64,000 nucleotides of DNA, from contig JASXTE010000002.1 in NCBI GenBank assembly GCA_030280995.1, positions 18,165,183 to 18,229,182 of the forward strand, read 5' to 3'. Below, piece by piece: positions 45,001 to 53,430 of the stretch. The notes under the pieces were generated by a model. The model was given only the letters and a program-made list of their open reading frames with translations. It was not told the DNA's origin and ran no database searches. Numbering within the stretch: the stretch's first letter is position 1; each line of letters starts with the position of its first letter. Source of the DNA: Hemileia vastatrix (taxonomy: Eukaryota > Basidiomycota > Pucciniomycetes > Pucciniales > Zaghouaniaceae). Both the position numbers and the translations under genes were made by a program.

Positions 45001-46251
45001 ACTTTAGAGAGGCCAGAAGATTGTGAAGACGATGAATGGGTGGCTATCAAGAGGAAGTCATCTACGTTTTACCTATCTGGTCGACGTTTAATGAGGAGGA
45101 GGTATCCAAATCCTCAAGTAGTTATAACTCAACAGAAGGGGCAAGAATTAGTTTTGAAATCACTGCATGAAGATCTCGGGCATAGAGGCGTTGGAGAAAC
45201 ATTTAGAAGAATTTCTGATCGATTTTGGTGGCCTGGCATGAAGATGGCTGTTAAACAGTGGGTTCAGTCATGCGAAGAATGTCAAAGACGAAGTTATTTA
45301 AGGCCAAAAGAACCTGGACGCGCGACCGGTGAATATACGCTCTTTGGAAGAGTTAGTTTAGATGCCGTTCATATAAAAGAGGGACGGTATAAATATTTAA
45401 TTGTGGCCAGAGATGATTTATCTGGTTGGGTAGAGGCAGCGCCTCTTATTAATTTAACTGCCAAAAATGTGGCAGAATTTTTTTTGAATAATTGGGTATA
45501 TAGGTATGGGGTGATGAAGGTGGTGACGGTAGATGGAGGTCCTGAATTTGGGACAGAGTTTAAAGAGGCCGTATTGAAAGTTGGATCAAAGGTTAGGGTA
45601 GCAACCCCATATTATCCCGAAGCTGAAGGCATGGTTGAAAGAGGGCATCAAGTTATCAAGGATGCTTTAGTTAAAATGTGTGGGACAAGTGCTGAAAAGT
45701 GGAGGCACTATTTACCTTTAGTTTTATTTGCTGATCGAATCACTGCCAAAAGGACGACCGGATTTTCACCTTATGAACTTGTTTTTGGACAGAAAGCAGT
45801 TTTACCGGTTGATTTAGAAGCTGAATCATATCTTGGAGTTGACTGGGACACGGTCAAAACTACTGAAGAATTATTGTGTGCAAGAATGATGCAGCTAGAA
45901 AAGAAAGAAGAATATTTAGAAAAGGCATATTCGCGGATGATGAAGATCCGAAATCAATCAGTTAGATATTGGGATGAGCGGTTGGCACATCGATTAAGGA
46001 AACCTTTGAACCCAGGAGATATGGTCCTGGTGTATAATAGGAGTTTGGAAAGTCAGTGGGGAAAAATGTTTGCAGATAGGTGGAATGGACCGTATAAAAT
46101 CAAGGAGCAAGTATCCGGCGGTTCATATGTGCTAGAAGAGTTGGATGGAGTAGTATTGAAGAAGAGGGTAGCGGCCGATCAAGTGAAACGGTTCTATCCT
46201 AGAGGCACCAGGAGTGCCGAAGTATTCCTCCGCAATGAGGATAAACTATGA
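42037..46251 (+). CDS. Pol polyprotein of element B (RT-RNase H-integrase), intact
   Basis: 1404 codons without interruption; the ATG at 42037 is formal, since translation should enter by -1 slippage at 42046-42052. Order: linker with three D-L-Q-Q-E-x-K-L units (residues about 90-170), RT about 340-640 with FIDD near 509, RNase H about 670-790, an acidic linker with two coding hairpin motifs, integrase zinc domain HHCC about 1043-1088, DDE core about 1105-1230, GPY/F-type domain about 1325-1385. The C-terminus F-L-R-N-E-D-K-L is hairpin motif 1. It reverse-transcribes and integrates the element, and is probably the helper for defective copies such as A. Confidence 0.94.
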   Translation: MPSFFGVAGADRSNVVISPQDEIPDCNRSAHLEIIQVDSQLFSVNITLECKYVLDFSICLLDLPGFSIKFKNGEKGKMGQIRLDKNWKGMFYDLQQEGKLQLTHQNQIKNLSIIKTQKNNFCENVIPDLQQEGKLRKSYQNPIKNLSIIKTQNNNFCENSIPVLQQEVKLPTFFTGDLLLDKGSKGVGKSVYKLDEGKEKRVKFKNEIKYFSNFSYSDSDDEEDSFDESFNGDVLPQVYLDVDAAKYKKVANKVRPINEPLPAELNPPLRRPRLSRDPYESPLVKNPPEFSETSRITFERLGVVNFGPDGWLSGEEKKLLLDVMVKREKAIAFEEEERGVLKHSYGEPYKIPVVCHEPWQQKPIPIPAALKEAYIEVVRERIRTGLYEQSTSSYSSPVFCIKKPNGKLRVVHDLRELNRVTIKDAGIPPSAEEFVEAFAGRVCYGLGDIMGGYDERELHPDSRPLTTFDTPLGRLQLTRLPQGATNSVAVYQAQMAWILQDEIPQYAGIFIDDGGIKGPTTDYDNQVLEENPGIRKFIWEFAITLERILFRIEEAGLTISGSKFSCCVPALEILGHVVCREGRIMSKKKVNKIQSWPRPKNTTEVRGFLGVCVYVRMFIKDFSSLAAPLRRLTRKDADWEWDEECEKAFVKLKEVVGKDLVLHKLDYGKDAGRIYLAVDSSQVAAGAVLSQMDKAGYIRPVRYESVVFTEVESRYSQPKLELCGVAKILKKLQHILWGQHFELQVDAKSLIQMINSPSLPNAPMTRWVAFIQHFSFDLVHKPGKTFTMPDGLSRRPPTEEDSDSEEFDEDIPTIKASTKGAEDFPYLPHEVKLEGLLCLDYDDDDLHQEDKLENSFYVNKGVGKGVDKFGREEVEEDVVYVEENGLVVWDSSKLRNGVYVGELENLNKKVDKEKEVFSNTVFEGSKGSEEKRRHSSIKNLFRGQQLLAHSCAGDIGDREVPIDVILIDFQDEVWGQTGFYFLLVKYLLTLERPEDCEDDEWVAIKRKSSTFYLSGRRLMRRRYPNPQVVITQQKGQELVLKSLHEDLGHRGVGETFRRISDRFWWPGMKMAVKQWVQSCEECQRRSYLRPKEPGRATGEYTLFGRVSLDAVHIKEGRYKYLIVARDDLSGWVEAAPLINLTAKNVAEFFLNNWVYRYGVMKVVTVDGGPEFGTEFKEAVLKVGSKVRVATPYYPEAEGMVERGHQVIKDALVKMCGTSAEKWRHYLPLVLFADRITAKRTTGFSPYELVFGQKAVLPVDLEAESYLGVDWDTVKTTEELLCARMMQLEKKEEYLEKAYSRMMKIRNQSVRYWDERLAHRLRKPLNPGDMVLVYNRSLESQWGKMFADRWNGPYKIKEQVSGGSYVLEELDGVVLKKRVAADQVKRFYPRGTRSAEVFLRNEDKL
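42046..42052 (+). promoter_or_regulatory. Candidate -1 frameshift heptamer of element B
   Basis: T-TTT-TTG in the gag-pro frame, then GGG and the TAG stop. Conserved with A 4783-4789 although the codons just upstream differ, supporting function. Confidence 0.6.
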
Positions 46252-46535
46252 TATCAATGAAACTTTATGGATTCCTCCGCAATGAGGATAAACTATGAAA
46301 CTTCTTAATTTTATGGATCCTCCGCAATGAGGATAAACTACGATATTGATGAAATTTTACGGATAACTCCAAAATGAGGATAAACTACAATTTTAATGAC
46401 TTTTATTAAATTTATACCTCCGCAATGAGGATAAACTATGAAACTTCTTAAATTTTATGGATCCTCCGCAATGAGGATAAACTATGACATTTATGAAAAT
46501 TATACGGATTCCTCCGCAACGAGGATAAACTATCT
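46227..46535 (+). repeat. Hairpin array 1 of element B
   Basis: Seven CCTC/GAGG hairpins with ATAAACTA tails near 46227, 46274, 46319, 46366, 46417, 46463 and 46511. The first spans the pol stop. Fewer copies than A, so the array is unstable. Confidence 0.87.
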
Positions 46536-47240
46536 TCTTTTTTTTATCAACTTATTTACTATCGTTACACTGCATATGGGCAACGAAACTGTGACGAAAC
46601 TTAACGAAATGCAAGAAGACCTTCTTTGAAATTTTCGAAAACTTAAAATTCTTAAAATATGGGTGAAGATAGTGTTGGAAAATTTTTTTTTTAAAAAAAT
46701 TTATTGGAAGAAGTGTTCACAGGGGAACCTTCTTAATTTAATATTGGCAAGTGTGGGGGTAATTGATGGGCTGGCTGCTCTATACACAATTACCCCATAA
46801 TGTTCGTTTCCAAAATTTTCCCTGTTTCTAGTTGAATTCTGGCTTTGTCTTTTAATTATAGGAAGTCCACTAAGACTATAAACTGGAACGAATCAAGAGA
46901 CACCGCTCCCAACGCCGGATTCAAGATTTTTTTTATTTTATTATTTTGTTATTTTGTTTTTGATTTTTTATGTTAGATTGTGATTTCTTTTCTTTAATAT
47001 ATATTAAGAATTATTGTAAAGGTGATGCTCACTGGTGGTCTCTAATCATTTTTTATAAATTGGAGGGAGCCCACCCAGTGATCATCATTATAAAAATTAT
47101 CTTCTAAAAAACTTTCATTTATTTTCTTTTCTTTTCAATTTCTCAAAATTGTGTAACCACATCAAGTTGCACTTGGATGTGGGTATGATGTCGAGGGTAC
47201 GGCTCATCAAATGGCCGGGGGGCATCTTTTTAAAATGTTA
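46536..47240 (+). other. Structured non-coding region of element B
   Basis: Conserved hairpins at 46756-46796, 47023-47086 and 47157-47182, plus one AGTC/GACT motif near 46863. Same order as A. Confidence 0.7.
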
Positions 47241-47241
47241 T

Positions 47242-47279
<38 letters not shown>

Positions 47280-47689
47280 CACTTTTTTTTATCTTTCTTT
47301 TCACATTTGTTTATCTTTCTTTAAAAATTAAATTTTAACTTTTATTTCAAAACTATCTTTTCTAAAATCTTTTATTTTAAATTTAAAATATAAAAAAAAA
47401 AAAAATAATAAAATAAAAAAAAAATAAAATAAATAATAAAATAACTAAAAATATAAAAAATAAAAATAAAAATAAAATAAAATAAAATAAAAATAAAAAT
47501 AAAAAATAAATAAATAATAAAAAAATCAAAAAAAAAAAAAAAAAAAATCAATTAATTAAATCAAAATTATTATTATAATTCTTAGTTTTATTTTTCAGTC
47601 TTCATTCTTTTTAGTTTTATTCATTTATTTTAGACAGGAAACAGGGTCTAGGAGAACTCAATACCAATGGGATTTTACTTCAAGATATC
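47241..47689 (+). other. T-run, A-rich tract and the site where gene 1 is missing
   Basis: A T-run (47248-47277) and A-rich tract (47380-47555) are followed by short unique sequence and then array 2. Element A has antisense gene 1 here; B has lost it or never had it. Confidence 0.6.
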
Positions 47690-48362
47690 TGTTAGTCCTC
47701 CAAGACTTTAAACTGGCTAATTTTCAAGACTTTCATTAAAGATTTTATAATGGAGCTGTTAGTCCTTCAAGACGTTAAACTGAATTTCAAGGATTTTCAA
47801 GATTTTATGGATATTTTCGGAGACGGATTTTTTTTTATATAAATCAAATGTTAGGTCCACCAAGACCTTAAACTGGAGTGTTATCAAATGTTAGGTCCAC
47901 CAAGACCTTAAACTGGACTATTATCAAGCTGTTGGGTCCACCATGACCTTAAACTGGATTTCTTATCGATTAAATGTTTGGTCCACCATGACTTTAAACT
48001 GGTAGTTCATTCATTGTTTAGTCCACTATGACTTTAAACTGGAAAATTAATATCTGCAGGATAATTCAACATTCATTGGACCACTATGGCCTTATACTGG
48101 ATTACTTGTCGATCAAATGTTTGGTCCACTATGACATTAAACTGGATTATCAAATTTATTCGATCTTTGGTCAAACCTAGGCCTTATTTAGGAATATTTC
48201 AAGTTATTTATGCACCTAAACGATCTTTGGTCCACCAAGACCATAAACTGGCAATCGATTATATGTTTGGTCCACCAAGACTTTAAACTGGAATGTCAAT
48301 CTTGTTTGGATAACTCAATTCAATCTTTTAATTTATCACTGTCCACTAAGACTTTAAACTGG
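47690..48362 (+). repeat. Hairpin array 2 of element B
   Basis: About thirteen hairpins. Stems are AGTC/GACT, GGTC/GACC and partly degenerate forms; loops include CTCCAA, CTTCAA, CACCAA and CACTAT; the tail is TAAACTG. It is longer than the A array by several units at the left end. Confidence 0.85.
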
Positions 48363-48954
48363 TTATTCAATTATTTCTGGATTTGGGTGCTGATAGCTTT
48401 AGGAGGTTAAAATTTTAGGTGGTAATGATGCTAAAGAAAGCATAATGGTTAATTAGGTGAAATTTGTGGCGCTTTAACATGGTCTAAAGTTAATATTATT
48501 ATTGGAAGCCTGGCAAAAGTATTTTATGGGTTTGCTGTATAGCAAAGTTTGAAAATTGTGATGAAGGAATCAGAAGTTAGGATGGTAGTTGGATTTTAGG
48601 GAATGATTTTTTTTAGTGCCTCATAGTTAGGCCATTTTTTTTTTTTGGTGAGAAGCTTGGAGGACCTTATGGCGAGATTGGAATCATAGAATTCGGCTCA
48701 GTGGGGGGCCCTATGAGGTTGGAATCAGGAGTATTCGGCTCATAGGAAGATCCACTCTCTCAATGCTGTGACAAGAAGGAAGACTGGTATATGGGAGTCT
48801 GAAGGGATTCAAACCTTGCTCTCAGTAGTGGAATCATCACAAGATTTATTTTATTTTATTTTATGTTATATCAAGCCAGAGAAGAAAGAAAACATCATTT
48901 ATGTTGAAAGTTTAAGAAGACCAAGCAAAAACAAAATTTTATCAAGTTATACTG
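48363..48954 (+). other. Spacer of element B
   Basis: Non-coding, close match to A 12470-13060, with the B-box-like hairpin at 48791-48830. Confidence 0.6.
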
Positions 48955-49566
48955 TTAGAAAAGATAATTTCTTTGAAATTGTTCAACATCATTATCAAAG
49001 CTTTGCATTAAAATTCTTCTTTTCATGAGGTCTTCATGGTTATTAGCTGGAGTTTCTTGAAAATAGGCCAGCATTTTTTGTTTCAACTCATTAGTAAAGT
49101 CAAGAAAAAGATAGCAATGAAAATTTGGGTAATGATTGATATAGTCCGTCTTCACTCTACCAACATCATCAGTTAAGATAAATAGGGTCTTACATTTAGA
49201 GCCAGGAAACATAGTCTCAGCAAAGTTAGTTGGGGGTACTGGCGTTATAGGATTAGGATCTTGTGAAGGCAAAATTAGGCCGGGATCCGTTGATGAAGAT
49301 TGAACTTTTGAAGCTGTTTTTGATCTTATTCGTTTTAAGAAGACAGGAATTTTGGATCGCTTTTTAGAAGTTGAGGGATCAGGGAGAGCTGCTGGTCCTA
49401 AATATACGTTTGTTTTAGAAGGAACTATTGGCCGGTTGCATTTGACTTTTTTCACACGGCATAAGTCGCAAGCTGTTCTGCCAGGAAGATTAGGGTTGGA
49501 CATTAAACAAGGTACCTGGTATCGAGCGCAGAGTTCACATGGAGCGACAAGTTCTTTGGAAGACAT
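48955..49566 (-). CDS. Antisense gene 2 of element B: twin zinc-cluster protein
   Basis: 203 aa, antisense to the element, just upstream of the 3' LTR. Residues about 10-40 hold C-x2-C-x6-C, 12 residues, C-x2-C-x6-C with basic second half (R-V-K-K-V-K-C), the same architecture as gene 1. A Ser/Pro/Lys-rich middle and a helical C-terminus follow (D-Y-I-N-H-Y-P-N-F...). In D the same gene has an intron after the codon for Lys in G-S-K. In B most of that intron is gone but its first 20 or so bases remain and are read as codons, keeping one frame. The function is unknown; a nucleic-acid-binding regulator is a reasonable guess. Confidence 0.72.
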   Translation of the reverse strand: MSSKELVAPCELCARYQVPCLMSNPNLPGRTACDLCRVKKVKCNRPIVPSKTNVYLGPAALPDPSTSKKRSKIPVFLKRIRSKTASKVQSSSTDPGLILPSQDPNPITPVPPTNFAETMFPGSKCKTLFILTDDVGRVKTDYINHYPNFHCYLFLDFTNELKQKMLAYFQETPANNHEDLMKRRILMQSFDNDVEQFQRNYLF

Positions 49567-49681
49567 ATTGATGAAGATGAATTTTTTTTAGTTGATTAAA
49601 GAAGATGGTGGTTGAAGGTTAAAGATGAATATTGTGTTCAACCACTTATGCAAAGTTTTAAGAATGGGGACATTCTCGATT

Positions 49682-49691
49682 GGAGGGAGGA
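49682..49691 (+). other. Polypurine tract of element B
   Basis: GGAGGGAGGA directly before the 3' LTR. Confidence 0.88.
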
Positions 49692-50896
49692 TGTGGTAGC
49701 CTAAAGTTTAGTACGGCACCTAAATATGTAAATGGAGTTATCACGGCATGCAAGATTGGTGTTATTATTTTTTTTTTAAAAAGGGGTTTTATTTAATTTA
49801 TTGGAGTTTTAAATATGAAGAAATTGGTCACGAGCAAATGCCTACACGAAAACAATTTATTTTGCGGAGAAAACTTATTTTTACGGTCTGAAAAATTTAT
49901 AAGTATTAAGTCGAGTCACTCAAGAACCTTGGGAAATTTTCCCAGAATTTTTACTATTTTTCTTATATTTTTAAATGAGTTTTAAAGTTTTATAGAAAAT
50001 ATTTACGTTTTTCAAAAATTACTTAACTTTGATGAATTTTCACGGGATAATTAGAGCTGCGCAGACTACGAAAATTAGTTTGGTAGGTAAAGGGGAAGTA
50101 GCTCTATTATGTGTAATTTTTCTAGATTTTTTATTATGGTTTTAAGGTTCTAAATTGAGTCCGGAAGTCCGGACGGACTCCGTTTCGACTCCGTACGGAC
50201 TCCGTACGGACTCCGCTTTGACTCCGTACGGACTCCGTACGGACTCCGTTCCGGCTCCGTACGGACTCCGTTCCGGCTCCGTACGGACTCCGTACGGGCT
50301 CCGGATTGACTCTGGAAGAGCTCTGGAGGGGAAAACTTAGGCACGTGACTAGGAATACTTAAGCGACTCTCAAACTCGAAATTGAGGTGGGGAGACACAT
50401 CATACAGCTTAATCATTAACCATCACAGTCTCATTTTTTATTACTCAACAAATTAAAATAACTTGTAATACCCTTATAGCATTTATTATTTTTTACATAA
50501 CATTTTAGAAATACAATTCAACAATTTAAATCACACTTCATATAGGGTATCTTTAGAAAGGTCTTCATCACTGGGACTTGATTATTGCTGTCTCATAAAA
50601 ATTAAAATTATTATAAAAACATAAAAGTCAATCTTTTCAGATCTTTCACTGGTACACCTTAATTGTTGTTATCAGTATTTCTTTATCAACAGCCACAATC
50701 ATTTAATCTCAATAAGCGTTACTTATTTTAGAGTTTCATTATTTTTATCAATCAGATCTAAGTAGATTGGTTAGCTTAGTGATATAGAATTCCCATTTTG
50801 TTATTTTATTGGAAGGACGGGGTTTTCAGCTAAATCCACATATCTCCTCCGGATTCTGCTTACAGCAAGGCGACTGTAAGAGTTTACCTTACCATA
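49692..50896 (+). repeat. 3' LTR of element B
   Basis: 1205 bp. Relative to the 5' LTR it has 44 bp more in the CCG-TA-CGG array (50159-50304, seven palindromes) and one substitution near the 3' end. GCGT duplication follows at 50897-50900. Confidence 0.94.
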
Positions 50897-52159
50897 GCGT
50901 ATGCCGGTTGATTGAATGATTTGTGAATCAAGGGAGGGGAGTGCCAGTGGTGGTTCAGGATCCTCTTCTTCATAAAGATCATTCCACTCATCCTTTAAAT
51001 CAGCTAGAATATTGTGGAGTATTACGCAAGTCAAGATCCAATGATTTGCAGTTTTGATCTCCAATTTTTTTTGAAATTGGATTCTGAGCTCCCGAAGACT
51101 AGAAAATCGTCCCTTTAAAATACCTATAGCATGTTCAATTCGTACTCTTGATTGTGCAAGGTGATAATTAAATTTAGTTTTGGGGTCATTTTCTGAAGTT
51201 GCACCATGGAAAGCAGGTATAATGTACTTTCCACTTGCATATGCTGAGTCTGCAAGGAGGTACTGAGATTCGTCAAAGTATGATTCAGGGGATTGAGAAA
51301 TCCTCATTCTTTGGAAGACGGAAGAGTCATGACATGATCCAGGGCAGCCACTGTGAAAAGCAATAAATTTTTTATTGACATCGCATACAAGTTGAACGGC
51401 AATAGAGTATCTAGAAAGAAGATTAAAAGTTAGATTGTGAAAGATGAGAACTTGGAGAAGATTTTGAAGAAACCTTTTTTTGCGATCAAAATAATAGTTG
51501 CCATCATGAGCAGGCTTTTGACTCAAAGGGATGGTTGTGCCATCAACAAAACCTATACAGCCAGGGAAACCTTCAGCTTGCATTACTTGAGAGGATTCAA
51601 GTCGCTGTTCTGGAGTTGGCTAAGCAAGAGTTTGAGACTTGAGGGAAAGGATAGCAATCATACAGCGCTTGGTGTATAATATCACGGTACCATATCCTAT
51701 GTTAAAGAGATTATCCAAACATCTTACGGCAGCACCATTTCCATTTGAGCCAAAGCGACATAGAGCAACAGCAAGTTGGATGGCAGGATTACGCTGTTTG
51801 TTATGAGAATTGTTATGGAAGATAGGATGATCGGAGATGAGTTGATAAAGTTTGAAGAAAGAATCGGGAGAAGTTCTAAAAAGTTGTGTGAAGTTTAAAT
51901 GAGGAATGTTGAGAAGGGAGGCCAGATCATATCGGGGATCATGATAAAGATTTGGCCCCCTGGTGATGATGTAACGCTTTTTGGAAAGAAAACACATATA
52001 AGCTAAAGCATCTTCCAAATCAGAGTCAGATTTATAGTAAAGAACTAAAAGAAAAGTGATAGCATTCATTGTTGAGTGAAGTAGATTCCTAGTAGAGAGG
52101 TGTTTCATTGTTGCTGGTGGAAGGGTTATGTGATGAGGGAAGTGGGAATTCACCGCCAA
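50897..52159 (-). pseudogene. PIF/Harbinger transposase (DDE_Tnp_4 type), nonsense and LTR insertion
   Basis: Exon 1 is 52159-51474, then a 63-nt GT-AG intron (51473-51411), then exon 2 is 51410-50897, continued at 38107-38060 beyond element B; 415 codons in all. The catalytic triad is visible: Asp in G-F-V-D-G-T-T (about residue 206), Asp in L-L-A-D-S-A-Y, Glu in R-I-E-H-A-I-G. The intron interrupts F-D-R-K-K-R-Y-S and happens to be read through in frame. TAG at 51622-51620 (codon 180) interrupts L-A-x-P-T-P-E, where family members have Trp, so a TGG-to-TAG change is likely. The protein would cut and join the element ends with its Myb-like partner. Confidence 0.85.
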
Positions 52160-52472
52160 ATGTGCAGTTGGGGTGTGTAGATAGCAAAAAAACTTAAGTG
52201 TTTGCCACCAAAATTAAGTAGCATAGAGTGAGGAAATACTTAAGGATGGCATCAGCAATTATAAGTCATGTGACTTTCTTATAAATCCATCATGGATGAG
52301 ATGAGTTTGGGATCAGGAATTAGGAATGGAAATTGGGGTATAAGAGGCGGGATAATGCATTATCGTGGATTTCTTATCCACTAGCCCTGGGGCTAGTGGA
52401 TAAGAATCTTCCGCAATTAATAATGTCTGATCCCGGGAAAAAAAATTCCTGATCCCTAATTGCGGATCCCTG
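52160..52472. promoter_or_regulatory. Right subterminal region with palindromes
   Basis: A perfect 16-bp-stem hairpin at 52371-52406 (TTCTTATCCACTAGCC arms, loop CTGG) and repeats of CCGCAATTA near 52411 and (inverted) 52458 lie next to the TIR. They mirror CCGCAATTA elements at the left end. Probable transposase or Myb-protein binding sites by analogy. Confidence 0.5.
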
Positions 52473-52488
52473 AACATTGATACCCCCT
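52473..52488 (-). repeat. Right TIR of the Harbinger element
   Basis: Inverted copy of 32256-32271, ending CCCCCT; ATT follows. Confidence 0.88.
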
Positions 52489-53430
52489 ATTTTATTTTTA
52501 TTTTATTTATTTATTTATTTTATTTTTATTTTATTTTTTTATTTTATTATTATTTTTTTAATGATGAAAATTATAAAAGGTTATAAAAGATTGTTATGAA
52601 ATAAAATTTAAAATTTAATTTTAAAAAAATGATAAAAAAATTTGAAATATAAAATTTATGAAATTAAAAATAAAATTTAAAAGATACCCCCCAGCCAATT
52701 GATGAGCTGTACCCCCAACATCATACCCACATCCAAGTGCAACTTGATGTGGTTACACAATTTTGAGAAATTGAAAATAAAAAATTAATAAATGAAAGTT
52801 TAGAAAATTAAAATTTTATGATAATGATCACTGGGTGGGCTCCCTCCAATTTGTAAAAATGATTAGAGACCACCAGTAAGCATCACCCTTAACAATATTT
52901 TATAGTATTATAAAATTAAAATGAAAGAAAAAAATATTTCATTATATAAAAAATCTAACATAAAAGAAATAACAAAAACAAAAATAAAAAAGAATCTTGA
53001 ATCCAGCAGTGAGAGCATTGTCTCTTTGTACGTTCCAGTTTATAGTCTTAGTTGACTTTCTATAGATCAAAAAAAAAGCCAGAATTAAACTAGAAACAGG
53101 GAAAAATTGGTAACAAACATTGTGGGGTAATTGTGTATAGAGCAGGCAGCCCATCAATTACCCCTAAACTTGCCAATATTTAATTCAGAAGGTTCCTCTG
53201 TGAACACTTCTACCAATAAAAAATTTATGAATCCAACACATATCTTCTCCATAATTTTTGTCGCTGTTAAGAGTTTTAAGAATTTTCAAACTAATGTCTT
53301 CATAAATGTTGTAAAATTCTGTTAACAGTTTTGTCTCCCATACCATAGTAAAACGACAGTAATATTTTTAATAAGAAAGTATTTTATCCTCATTCCAGAG
53401 TTAAACTTGATAAGAAATGATTTTTTTTGT
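52489..53430 (-). mobile_element. Element E, right fragment: non-coding 3' region
   Basis: Minus-strand relative of A 9777-10800: AT-rich tract (52489-52680), three conserved hairpins (about 52715-52755, 52825-52890, 53124-53164), one hairpin motif near 53040 and two CCTC-type units at 53380-53460. It joins to 32252 if the Harbinger element is removed. Confidence 0.75.

Larger units (their letters stand above)
38112..50896 (+). mobile_element. Ty3/Gypsy LTR retrotransposon B (young, apparently intact)
   Basis: Same family as A. LTRs 38112-39272 (1161 bp) and 49692-50896 (1205 bp) differ by one substitution and a 44-bp copy-number change in the CCG-TA-CGG array. GCGT flanks both ends (38108-38111, 50897-50900). 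Gag-pro and the 1404-codon pol are uninterrupted, and primer site and polypurine tract are perfect. It carries antisense gene 2 but not gene 1. It interrupts the transposase gene of the Harbinger element. Confidence 0.95.
32256..52488. mobile_element. PIF/Harbinger-type DNA transposon carrying a TET/JBP gene, split by element B
   Basis: Perfect 16-bp TIRs AGGGGGTATCAATGTT lie at 32256-32271 and, inverted, 52473-52488; similarity continues through GATCCGCAATTA. ATT flanks both ends (32253-32255, 52489-52491), a possible 3-bp target duplication, though the usual Harbinger TWA cannot be excluded because the boundary is ambiguous. Without element B the unit is about 7.4 kb and holds a Myb/SANT-like gene (+), a Tet-like oxygenase gene (-) and the transposase gene (-). 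It sits in the AT-rich tract of element E. The transposase has a nonsense codon and the B insertion, so it is not autonomous now. Confidence 0.85.

Noticed and set aside
46438..46629. 63-aa ORF after pol of B
   Set aside because: Starts in a hairpin unit (ACTATGA) and is not preserved in A.
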